Shown here: piece after piece, positions 8,766 through 16,338 of the stretch
How positions within the stretch are numbered: the first letter of the stretch is position 1
Layout of the letters: each line of letters opens with the position of its first letter
Source of the DNA: Lachnoclostridium sp. UBA1781
GTDB taxonomy: Bacteria > Bacillota > Clostridia > Lachnospirales > Lachnospiraceae
NCBI GenBank assembly: GCA_002315495.1
Contig: DCGJ01000041.1
Coordinates: 1-30,343 of the forward strand
DNA: 30,343 nucleotides
Direction: 5' to 3'
The notes under the pieces: model-generated
Databases searched by the model: none
What the model was told of the DNA's origin: nothing
Seen by the model: only the letters and a program-made list of their open reading frames with translations
Position numbers and translations under genes: made by a program

Positions 8766-11700
8766 GCATTGCATATTTTATTTGTTTTGTCTTATTTTTC
8801 TCATCCCTAAATTATTCATCCATCAGAGCGTGGATTGCTTTGGCAGATGCGGGATATGAGCACATGGATGCTGATAATGATGGCAATTGTGATGACTGCA
8901 ATGCAATTGATATTTCAAAGGCACAGGTCTCCATTGTGGAGGATTGCGTATACAATGGTAATCGTCAGCTGCCATGTGTAGAAGTGGTGTACGATGGGAC
9001 AGTGCTTGTACCGTCGACAGATTTCCGTTTTGCAGATGATGAGGGAGAGATTGATGCCGGAGAATATGAGGCCACAATTATTGGACAGGGCGATTTTTAT
9101 GGGTCTGTTTCTTTTGACTGGACTATAAAAAAGGGAACTCTTGATTATTCATGGTGCCTTGGAGAAATCACTAGGACCTGTCCTGGATTCTTTGAGGGAT
9201 ACTACGAGAACTTGCTTCGCAATAACGGCTTTAGATTTTCTGAGGGGCAAGATAAAGAACTGGTTTTGGGAACGAATCGAATATATGTAGATTTTGTGCC
9301 TCAAGACACTGACAATTACGAGATAATTAAGAATATTCCTTTAACAGTCGAACTGGTGGAACACAATTGGGTTGAAGAATATGTTAAGACCGCAACATGT
9401 ACAGAAGATGGCGGAACCAGTTATATGTGTAACATTTGCTATTTTGCGAGATTTGTCACTGATGAAGGAAGCGCATTGGGTGGGGAACATCAATATGAGT
9501 TTTTTGAGGTTCGGCCCGCCACGTGTATGGAAAACAGTTTTGATGTGTACAAGTGTAAACGATGCGGAGACCTTGATTACAGATTAAACGGAGATTATGC
9601 TAGTCCGGATAAGCATGTCTTTGAATTAGAGGAAACGGGATGTTCTCCTACCTGTGTATCGGACGGATGGGGTACGTATATATGTAATCAGTGTGGAACT
9701 AGGGAAGAAAGAGACTTACCGGCCACTGGAGTTCATAATTATGTGTTTTATAATATTGTAACAGCGTCTACTTGTGTGACGGAGGGTGTCGAAGAATACA
9801 TTTGCCTTGATTGTGGCAAATTGGAAAATGAAGTAATTCCTATCGATGAGAATGCACATAAGTTGAACATCGATTATGAGAAAACCATCTATCCAACATG
9901 TGAGAATGACGGGGTTGCATATATTTACTGTGAAGTGGAGGGATGTGATTTCTCTGAAGAAATCATACAGGAACACAGAGAACATATCTTTGAGTATGAT
10001 CAAGACGCATCTGATGCTGCTACCACCGAAACTAAGTTGGTTGATATTTTTTCGTGTAAATTGTGTGGAAAGATAGAGAAAACAGAATATGTAAGGAATT
10101 ATTGTGGGCATGATGTAGAGTTTACAGATATACAATATATTGAGCAATCCTGTACTCAAAGAGGATATACGCATGCATTTTGCCTTGAATGTAATGCATG
10201 GATTGATTATGATTTTTGTGGGTATGCGGAGCATTCCTTAACATATCTTTCTTCCATTGAACCAACAGAATTGTTTGGTGGATATGATGTGTATGAGTGT
10301 GACATCTGCCATAACCGGTTTTGGAGAGAAAACGATAAAAAATCAACAATGGGACATCATTGGGACCATTGGACGATAGAGCCTACTTGTACAAACGAAG
10401 GGTACACTCTATACGTATGCAGTGACGAGGGATGTGGAGAATCCTATCGAACTGACTTTGTCGCTTCTTTAGGGCAGGAACATGAGTGGGTTTACTCACA
10501 CTCGTACGATCCGGATGAGATTACTTGTATTAGTCACAGTTATGATGTATATATATGCTCACTATGTAATGCTGGCGAAGACCGAGATAACGGAAACGGT
10601 AATGACCCGACAAACCATATGTGGGATTCTATGGAAGAGACTCATAGGTGCTTTAGATATGGTTGTAGTTTGAATGAAGAACAACCACATACGTATGTCG
10701 ATGGAGTTTGTGTTTGTGGAAAGACCCAAGATAATCCGATTGACTTTAGTGGTTATGAGGTGGTTCTATCGTATCCGGAAGGAACTGTTTTTTCGGAAAA
10801 TGGGAATCCAATGCAAACAGGGCTTGCAATCGTACCGTCTGTAAGCCTTATGAAAAATGGGGAGCTTTTACGTCCGGATGTTCGTGAGCTGGTAGATTAT
10901 GGGGAATATTGGGGTTACGAAGTAACTGAATTGAACGATTACTACGTGAATTATGACTGTGGTGAGTGCATTGAGACTCCGGGAACATACAGTGTGTCGA
11001 TATTGATACATGAATTAGAAGCGATAATGTCTGTTGAATATATAATTGAGTCCAATCCGAATATGCATACTCTTACCATGAAGCATGTCGGAGCAGAGGA
11101 TGATCATGCATTTAAGGACCTTGCAATAACGCGTGAGGGGGCAACAGGTTTCGATGTTTCGGTATCAACATATACTATTTCTAAACACTTTCTGGGTTGG
11201 TTTGAGACGGATTCAGAGGGGAATTTGTTAAGTAGTAAGCCACTTAGCCGAAATCTTTCATATACTCATACTATGCCGGATCATGATGTGTATCTTATTG
11301 CAAAATTTGTACCTAACCCGACCATTATGGTTGAGTGTCAAGGGAACTTTACATTTAATGGATTTAATAAGGTGGATGAATTTGATATTTCAGTTGATTA
11401 CGGGTCAATGGTTGAGATTGCCTGCCAAGATGATAGATTTGAGTACTGGACAAATGATGCGGGTGAAATACTCACAACAGATAAGTCCTTTAGTTTTAAG
11501 GCTGTTGATAGTCAGAAGTTTAAGGCGGTATTGAAAGCAGGCGGGGAAGGCAGAGTTGAAATTGATTTTCTCTCCGATCTCAACGTGGGAGTCTTATGGT
11601 GTGTGGCTGAAAAGGGACAGACGATAGAGATTCCTGCTGTACCGAACAAGTATGGATATGAAAAAGTCGGCTGGGATTATAACGGTGATGGGGTTTTCGA

Positions 11701-12370
11701 TGAAAAGGATTCATTCCAGGAGATAGTAGAATATTGTATTGATAACAATATTGAAAAATTGGTTGTTAAACCAATCTACACGAAAAATCAAGGTTCATTC
11801 ACAATTACTGTTTATGACTTTGATGGAAATCAAAAGAGTACCACCATTGCTGCCAATGAAGAATATAGAGTATATGCGTCGGATGCACCAGATGGGTATA
11901 TTTTTAGTCACTGGACTGATGGAGATGGAAGAACCCTTTGTTGCAATAGAGACTATAGATTCTATGTTATGAAAGATGTTTCATTAATTCCGGTTTATGT
12001 TGAAGAGGATACAGAAATAATCCAAATGCCATTGGCATATTTTGAAACGATTGTGGTAGATTCCGAAAAAAGTATTATCAGTTTTGTGTCGATGGGCAAT
12101 GTCCCGGAGAGATATTCAATGGTTAAATCAGGTGTTTTACTTACAAATGATGAAACCATCGGTAATAACTCCGAGGAATTTACCATAGAGAATGGAAGCA
12201 TTATTAACAGATACAAGACATGGAGCGGTACTGCTTGCAGATATACTTTGAATAAGATTAATGTGTCTGAAGGAGATACATGGTACGCAAGATCTTGTGT
12301 CGTATATAAGGACGATGAGGATGGGGTTTATGTGATTTATGGAGAAATCGCGAGCGCTACCATGGAATAG
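8756..12370 (+). CDS. Large secreted protein with Cys-pair repeats and InlB-B-type repeat; start frameshifted
   Basis: The in-frame start available is TTG at 8756, with no ribosome site; the natural start is probably ATG 8739 through a shift at the A6 run. The N terminus is a hydrophobic export signal. The mature part opens with HMDADNDGNCDDC, then a YDG/MBG-like beta domain (about residues 60-130). About ten imperfect repeats of roughly 40-50 residues follow (about 202-653), each with a TC...G...Y.C..C core and often a following H, a pattern common in clostridial cell-surface proteins. A segment around 769-852 (FLGWFETDSEGNLL ... YLIAKF) matches InlB B-type/Listeria-Bacteroides repeats. There is no LPxTG, membrane anchor or S-layer domain, so the protein is probably released or held non-covalently. 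No enzymatic domain is visible; adhesion is a guess. Base composition is AT-richer than the flanking genes. The peptide gene starts 11 bases after the stop. Confidence 0.8.
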   Translation: MEKSIAYFICFVLFFSSLNYSSIRAWIALADAGYEHMDADNDGNCDDCNAIDISKAQVSIVEDCVYNGNRQLPCVEVVYDGTVLVPSTDFRFADDEGEIDAGEYEATIIGQGDFYGSVSFDWTIKKGTLDYSWCLGEITRTCPGFFEGYYENLLRNNGFRFSEGQDKELVLGTNRIYVDFVPQDTDNYEIIKNIPLTVELVEHNWVEEYVKTATCTEDGGTSYMCNICYFARFVTDEGSALGGEHQYEFFEVRPATCMENSFDVYKCKRCGDLDYRLNGDYASPDKHVFELEETGCSPTCVSDGWGTYICNQCGTREERDLPATGVHNYVFYNIVTASTCVTEGVEEYICLDCGKLENEVIPIDENAHKLNIDYEKTIYPTCENDGVAYIYCEVEGCDFSEEIIQEHREHIFEYDQDASDAATTETKLVDIFSCKLCGKIEKTEYVRNYCGHDVEFTDIQYIEQSCTQRGYTHAFCLECNAWIDYDFCGYAEHSLTYLSSIEPTELFGGYDVYECDICHNRFWRENDKKSTMGHHWDHWTIEPTCTNEGYTLYVCSDEGCGESYRTDFVASLGQEHEWVYSHSYDPDEITCISHSYDVYICSLCNAGEDRDNGNGNDPTNHMWDSMEETHRCFRYGCSLNEEQPHTYVDGVCVCGKTQDNPIDFSGYEVVLSYPEGTVFSENGNPMQTGLAIVPSVSLMKNGELLRPDVRELVDYGEYWGYEVTELNDYYVNYDCGECIETPGTYSVSILIHELEAIMSVEYIIESNPNMHTLTMKHVGAEDDHAFKDLAITREGATGFDVSVSTYTISKHFLGWFETDSEGNLLSSKPLSRNLSYTHTMPDHDVYLIAKFVPNPTIMVECQGNFTFNGFNKVDEFDISVDYGSMVEIACQDDRFEYWTNDAGEILTTDKSFSFKAVDSQKFKAVLKAGGEGRVEIDFLSDLNVGVLWCVAEKGQTIEIPAVPNKYGYEKVGWDYNGDGVFDEKDSFQEIVEYCIDNNIEKLVVKPIYTKNQGSFTITVYDFDGNQKSTTIAANEEYRVYASDAPDGYIFSHWTDGDGRTLCCNRDYRFYVMKDVSLIPVYVEEDTEIIQMPLAYFETIVVDSEKSIISFVSMGNVPERYSMVKSGVLLTNDETIGNNSEEFTIENGSIINRYKTWSGTACRYTLNKINVSEGDTWYARSCVVYKDDEDGVYVIYGEIASATME

Positions 12371-12381
12371 AAGGAGAAAAA

Positions 12382-12480
12382 ATGAAAATTTACGAGGAAC
12401 CAGAAATTGATATTATCAATCTTCTTAGCAATGATCCGACGGCTGATTCCGGTCTTGGTGATGGTGGATCTGATGTATAA
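12382..12480 (+). CDS. 32-residue candidate precursor peptide of a RiPP-like system
   Basis: An ATG preceded by AAGGAG (6 bases upstream) opens a 32-codon frame ending at TAA 12478-12480. The N-terminal half (MKIYEEPEIDIINLL) is leader-like and contains Y-x-x-P-x-I, the pattern lasso-peptide leaders present to their PqqD-like recognition element (YxxPxL). The C-terminal half is Gly/Asp/Ser-rich (SGLGDGGSDV at the end), has no cysteine and carries Ser16, Thr20, Ser23 and Ser30 as possible phosphorylation sites. It is 11 bases downstream of the secreted protein and immediately upstream of a terminator, then the HPrK-like kinase and the PqqD-like protein. The function as a modified peptide is inferred from this context. 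It could instead be a small non-modified regulator. Confidence 0.7.
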   Translation: MKIYEEPEIDIINLLSNDPTADSGLGDGGSDV

Positions 12481-12501
12481 ATAGTAAGAAGTTTTAAAGA
12501 A

Positions 12502-12540
12502 TAAGGGCATATATCTATATATGCCTTTATTTTTGTTTTT
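12502..12540 (+). terminator. Strong terminator between peptide and kinase genes, possible attenuator
   Basis: A 12-bp stem with one G-U pair (12502-12513 with 12518-12529, loop TCTA) is followed by TTTTTGTTTTT. The kinase's ribosome site begins only about 13 bases after the T tract and no promoter is visible in between. Partial read-through would give much more peptide mRNA than kinase mRNA, as seen in many precursor-peptide operons. Confidence 0.85.
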
Positions 12541-12563
12541 ATCATAATAACATGGAGCGCAGA

Positions 12564-13271
12564 ATGATATTTAGTATTTCGGTGGCGGGCTTTTGCTTTG
12601 AAATTCATTCGGTAAACAAAGAGATTTACCATAGATGCAAGGGTTACCTTTCCAAGGTAAAACCGGATTATACAATAAGGATTACTAAGCAAGATATTGA
12701 GGATGAGAAAAAGACAATAGAGAAAAAGAATTTGGCAGAATGGGAATATGAATATATATTGTGTTGTAGAAAAATAGCGAATATTCTATGTCATAAGGGG
12801 ATATTTTTAATTCATTGCTCTGCTTTATCTGTAGATGGTTCCGCATCTATTTTTGTTGCACAAAGCGGAACCGGAAAATCAACACACTCAAGATTTTGGA
12901 GAGAATATCTCGGGGATAAAGTGGTGATGATTAATGATGACAAACCATTTATCGGGATGGAAAATGATAGAATATGGGTATATGGTTCTCCTTGGAATGG
13001 GAAACATAACTTGGGCTGTAATGGATCCGCACAGCTGAAAAATGTGTGTTTTCTGGAAAGATCATTGGACAATCGGATTGAGCCATTGGAGAAAACGAAA
13101 GCTTACGATATGCTATTACAGTATATTTATCGACCTAGAGATGAAAAAGGGCTTAGAAATCTTTTGCAATTTTTAGGTTATATGATGAATGATGTTCGGT
13201 TCTATCGACTCATGTGTAAAGCTGAGATAGAGGCAGCAGAAATGGCATATGAGGTGTTAAGTAAGCACTAA
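12564..13271 (+). CDS. HPr kinase-like (PEPCK-fold) protein kinase, likely peptide kinase
   Basis: A 235-residue cytosolic protein. IHCSALSVDG (about residues 83-92) precedes a P-loop QSGTGKSTHS (100-109). Then come NDDKP (124-128) and YGSPWNGKHN (about 139-148). This order is that of the HPrK/PEPCK-like family rather than of HPr kinase itself, which has an extra N-terminal domain and a longer signature. Relatives in lasso-peptide clusters phosphorylate a serine of the precursor; others sit beside PqqD-like proteins without known role. The start at 12564 has GGAG 6 bases upstream; the in-frame ATG at 12552 has no ribosome site. The PqqD-like gene follows 14 bases downstream. The 32-residue peptide upstream is the obvious candidate substrate. 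Codon use is AT-rich, as in its two upstream neighbours. Confidence 0.8.
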   Translation: MIFSISVAGFCFEIHSVNKEIYHRCKGYLSKVKPDYTIRITKQDIEDEKKTIEKKNLAEWEYEYILCCRKIANILCHKGIFLIHCSALSVDGSASIFVAQSGTGKSTHSRFWREYLGDKVVMINDDKPFIGMENDRIWVYGSPWNGKHNLGCNGSAQLKNVCFLERSLDNRIEPLEKTKAYDMLLQYIYRPRDEKGLRNLLQFLGYMMNDVRFYRLMCKAEIEAAEMAYEVLSKH

Positions 13272-13285
13272 GGAGAATTAATTAA

Positions 13286-13543
13286 ATGAAACTAAAGAAA
13301 TCGTTTATAACCTATTCATACGAAAGTGATTACGTAATTGTGGATTGTTCTAATAAGTTTTCCGGGGTGGTTCATGGAAATATGAGTGCAGCGTATATCA
13401 TAGATTGCTTAAAAGAGGAAACCACAATAGAAGAAATTGTTAACAAAATGCTACAGGAGTACGATGTCTCTGAGGAAGTAGCTAGGAAGGGTATTGAGAA
13501 AATAGTTTCTAAACTGAGAAGCATTGATGCAATAGATGATTAG
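13286..13543 (+). CDS. PqqD-like peptide chaperone / RiPP recognition element
   Basis: An 85-residue protein with the length and pattern of PqqD-type recognition elements. It has an N-terminal beta part (YVIVDCSNKFSGVVHG), the helix that usually begins near 'N-x-x-A' and here reads GNMSAAYIIDCLKEE, a TTIEEIVNKMLQEYDVSEE segment, and a final helix VARKGIEKIVSKLRSIDAI. Such proteins bind the leader of a precursor peptide and hand it to a modifying enzyme. The only enzyme visible in this operon is the HPrK-like kinase, so it may direct that kinase to the 32-residue peptide; this is inference. AAGGAG lies upstream of the ATG with an 11-base gap. A terminator follows. Confidence 0.8.
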   Translation: MKLKKSFITYSYESDYVIVDCSNKFSGVVHGNMSAAYIIDCLKEETTIEEIVNKMLQEYDVSEEVARKGIEKIVSKLRSIDAIDD

Positions 13544-13549
13544 GTTCAT

Positions 13550-13592
13550 AAAAAGCTGAGAAAAAAGTTTACGCTTTTCTCTCAGCTTTTTG
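13550..13592 (+). terminator. Bidirectional terminator after the PqqD-like gene
   Basis: AAAAAGCTGAG (13550-13560) pairs with CTCAGCTTTTT (13581-13591), with further imperfect pairing inside. The A and T tracts make it usable in both directions. It separates the convergent PqqD-like and carboxypeptidase genes. Confidence 0.85.
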
Positions 13593-13599
13593 CATAAAT

Positions 13600-15354
13600 C
13601 TACCTCTGCAGATTTCTTCTCGCCCGTCTTTTCTTTGCCCTCTGAATCGGAAGGACAATATAGATGATGGTTAAGCAGGCGAGGTATGTAACGATAAAGA
13701 TCGTAATGGAAATGACCTTCATCTTCTTATTGTGCGAAGCAACATCGGCGGCCGCCTGGGCTGCCTTTTTCTTTTCGATATCCTTGATTTCCTGTGCCTT
13801 ATCGCCGGATGGCGTAGGGGTTGGAATCGGTGTCAGGGAACCAACGGAGGAATTGCCGGCATCAGAGGTGGTCGGCGCAACGGTCTCGGTTGGCGCATCG
13901 GTTTCTGTCTTGGCGTCCTCCGTGCTAGGACCGAACGGAAGCGGGGTTGGAGTAACCACGACACTTCCCGCAGCCTCCGGAATCTCTCCGGTTCCGCCCT
14001 GCGATACCAGAAGATTCGGTGGAATCATAAATGCGGGCCAAACCGCATCAAAATCGGTCTGAGACATTGGGTAATCGTCGTTCCAGAAGATAATCTCCAT
14101 CTTGCCGACAACGGCGCTGCCGGAGTGATACACAACCGCGCCGATGACATTTTCTCCATGGAAATATTCATCCACGTCGTAGTAGGTCGTCTCCTTTGTA
14201 ACGGTCTCGAGGCTCGAACCAACCGGGAGCACGATACTGGCGTTGTCGGAGGTGTATACCAGGTCCTTCATGGAATCCTGTACGAACATCTCGCAGCTGT
14301 CGAACAAGCCGGTGTAGGAATTGTTCGCGCTGGCTTCTGCCTTCTTTACCGAATATACTTCGTAGTTTTCAAATGCCCAGTTCAATATCGTTTCGGAATC
14401 GTCATAGGCACCTTCATTGGTTTCGCTATCCAAAATGATGGCTACCAGCGTCATACCGTCCTTATCCGCATAGGTGCAGAGCGAATACTTGCCGGAGGTG
14501 CTTTCACCGCCGGATTTGCCGGCTTTCGAGTAAGCATAGTTACGTGTCTTACGGATGAATTTGTGTGTCTGCGCAATGATGCGGGATTCCTTTTTGTTCG
14601 TCGCCGGAATCTCGTACCACTTGGAACCTGCAATCGTATAGAAATCTTTCATCTGTGCTATACGACAGGCAATCAGGCCCAGATCGTAAGCGCAGGAATA
14701 AATCTTATTGTCCGAACTTCCCATACAGTTCGAAAAATTGGAGTTAACACCGCCTAAGGATTTCACACGCTTGGACATCATGCCCAGGAAGTTACTCATC
14801 GTTCCGCCCACATGCTCGCCGATGGCGTAGGTGGCTTCGTCAGCAGACGCAACGAGACTTGCATAAATCAGCTCTTTTAAAGGAAGTCGTTCGTCGGTAA
14901 CCAGACCAACGCGGGTAACCTTACTGCCGATTCCGTTAATGGCGGTGTAGGAGCAGTCCACCGTCTCTTCCATATCCGCATTTTCCATCGCAATCAGACA
15001 GGTCAGAAGCTTGGTCAGACTGGTCGGCTCATAGGCTGTTGTTGCGCTCTTTGCATACAAAATCGCTGTGGAGTTTACCTCCATAACAATGGCTGCAGAC
15101 GCGCCAATGGAAGGACCGCCTCCGATAATCGAGGTTACATTGGCAGTTGCAGGAGTATCTTCCGCAGAGGCCGCTTCATCTGTGGCAAATGCAGCATTTC
15201 CCGCAAGAGAAAGACATATCACACCCACCAAAAGGCCTGCGATTAGGCGGGAAAGCCGCCCACCACATGTCTTTTTGCGCGCAAAAAACAGGCCGGAAGA
15301 TATTCTCCCGGCCCGGGATGTGTCAGCACTCAATTGTCTTGAAAAATGCTTCAT
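13600..15354 (-). CDS. D-alanyl-D-alanine carboxypeptidase family protein with altered motifs
   Basis: A 584-residue exported protein of the penicillin-binding-protein 5/DacF family, which trims D-Ala from peptidoglycan stem peptides. Order: a long basic N terminus with a signal segment (about 35-57), a peptidase S11 domain (about 80-310), a C-terminal beta region, a Thr/Pro-rich linker, a membrane span (about 550-572) and a basic tail. The catalytic SxxK is present (S112-L-T-K115). The second motif is S170-A-D172 instead of SxN, and the third is K277-A-G279 instead of KTG. These changes could mean altered specificity or lost activity. The start has GAGG 6 bases upstream, and the gene lies 18 bases after the stop of the Tyr/Trp-rich membrane protein, so the two form an operon. 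Confidence 0.85.
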   Translation of the reverse strand: MKHFSRQLSADTSRAGRISSGLFFARKKTCGGRLSRLIAGLLVGVICLSLAGNAAFATDEAASAEDTPATANVTSIIGGGPSIGASAAIVMEVNSTAILYAKSATTAYEPTSLTKLLTCLIAMENADMEETVDCSYTAINGIGSKVTRVGLVTDERLPLKELIYASLVASADEATYAIGEHVGGTMSNFLGMMSKRVKSLGGVNSNFSNCMGSSDNKIYSCAYDLGLIACRIAQMKDFYTIAGSKWYEIPATNKKESRIIAQTHKFIRKTRNYAYSKAGKSGGESTSGKYSLCTYADKDGMTLVAIILDSETNEGAYDDSETILNWAFENYEVYSVKKAEASANNSYTGLFDSCEMFVQDSMKDLVYTSDNASIVLPVGSSLETVTKETTYYDVDEYFHGENVIGAVVYHSGSAVVGKMEIIFWNDDYPMSQTDFDAVWPAFMIPPNLLVSQGGTGEIPEAAGSVVVTPTPLPFGPSTEDAKTETDAPTETVAPTTSDAGNSSVGSLTPIPTPTPSGDKAQEIKDIEKKKAAQAAADVASHNKKMKVISITIFIVTYLACLTIIYIVLPIQRAKKRRARRNLQR

Positions 15355-15372
15355 ACAAACCTCAACATTCGT

Positions 15373-16098
15373 TTACCAGTCACTGCCCCAGTCCGTTCCG
15401 CCGGAATCCCAGCTTGAACCGGAATCCCAACTCGAACCCCAGTCGTCATCATCACTGTCCCAGCTGGTGGACCAATCATAGTAGTAGGTCGTATCCTCGA
15501 AGTCGCTAAGATAGGAATTATCTTCATATGCGCCGGAGTAGCTGTAAGAATAGTTGGAATAATTGTCTTCGAGTTCCTCCGGAACGTAATACGCCTCGCC
15601 CCATGACTGATTATAATCATCCCACTCGTACCAGTCGGAATCCATGTAATAGTAGTAGCTGTCATCATAGCGGTAGTAGCCGCGGTCCGGAATCTTGGAG
15701 CCGATGACATAGGCACCGAGCACCAGGGCAACGCACAAGCCCAGCATAATTCCCTTCGACTTCGCACGCACCTTCCGGCCGTATTCCTGATAATCGGACG
15801 TGGTACCGGAACCATAGGAGGTGAGCCTGGAGTTACGCATCCGTACTTCGCTTTCCATCTTTGCCATAATCTCGCGAACACCGAACTCTTCGTCGTAGCC
15901 CTCGTAGCGGATGGCGCGCTCGCCCGTATCCTTATTCTTATATACGATGACCTTGCCGTCTTCCTCGCGATAGATGCCAAATGCCTTCGGCGCCTGGTAG
16001 TTTAGTCCGATAAAAAAGCGCATGTCCTCGAGCGGAAGCCCTTTCTCTGAGGCATACATCAAAATGTCTTCAATTGTTTTTACTTCGGAAGCAACCAT
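15373..16098 (-). CDS. Single-span membrane protein with Tyr/Asp/Ser/Trp-rich tail, function unknown
   Basis: A 241-residue protein I do not recognise. The N-terminal ~110 residues are a soluble, presumably cytoplasmic domain (MVASEVKTIEDIL ... FFIGLNYQAPKAFGIYREEDGKVIVYKNKDTGERAIRYEG). One membrane span follows (GIMLGLCVALVLGAYVIGS, about 122-140). The remaining ~100 residues, probably outside, are dominated by Tyr, Asp, Ser and Trp and end in repeats of the WDSGSSWDSGG type. The start at 16098 lies inside the transcript predicted from the promoter at 16154-16182. A longer frame up to 16239 begins upstream of that promoter and is unlikely. It is followed in the same operon by the D,D-carboxypeptidase homologue, which hints at a cell-wall role. 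Confidence 0.75.
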   Translation of the reverse strand: MVASEVKTIEDILMYASEKGLPLEDMRFFIGLNYQAPKAFGIYREEDGKVIVYKNKDTGERAIRYEGYDEEFGVREIMAKMESEVRMRNSRLTSYGSGTTSDYQEYGRKVRAKSKGIMLGLCVALVLGAYVIGSKIPDRGYYRYDDSYYYYMDSDWYEWDDYNQSWGEAYYVPEELEDNYSNYSYSYSGAYEDNSYLSDFEDTTYYYDWSTSWDSDDDDWGSSWDSGSSWDSGGTDWGSDW

Positions 16099-16153
16099 TT
16101 TCAAGCACCCCTTTCCGATTCGGAGCAAAACTCCGTTCCCTTTTTCGTTCCTT

Positions 16154-16182
16154 ATTTTAGTCGAAAATAGCCGAATTTGCAA
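16154..16182 (-). promoter_or_regulatory. Promoter of the Tyr/Trp-rich protein/carboxypeptidase operon
   Basis: On the minus strand, TTGCAA and TAAAAT are 17 bases apart. The start point is near 16147, about 50 bases before the ATG at 16098. This fixes the shorter start for the downstream gene. Confidence 0.65.
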
Positions 16183-16271
16183 GAAAAAAGCATAATCGTG
16201 AAAAAATGCAGCATTTTCCTTTTCATAATGATACCGCACTCAGAAAATTACCGAAAGTTTCTTAAAACCCC

Positions 16272-16299
16272 TTGACAATGTAAAAGTTCGTGATACAAT
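16272..16299 (+). promoter_or_regulatory. Promoter of the flotillin gene
   Basis: TTGACA, a 16-base spacer and TACAAT with an upstream TGA (extended -10). The leader is about 32 bases and carries GGAGGAGG before the ATG at 16339. Confidence 0.75.
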
Positions 16300-16338
16300 G
16301 TAAATATAAATTACCCTGATGGGAGGAGGATATTTTTT

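Noticed and set aside
12382..13543. Complete lasso-peptide gene cluster
   Set aside because: There is no transglutaminase-like leader protease and no asparagine-synthetase-like cyclase in the window, so only a partial resemblance can be claimed.
16099..16239. N-terminal extension of the Tyr/Trp-rich membrane protein
   Set aside because: A consensus minus-strand promoter (16154-16182) lies inside the extension, and the ATG at 16098 follows a GGGG ribosome site.
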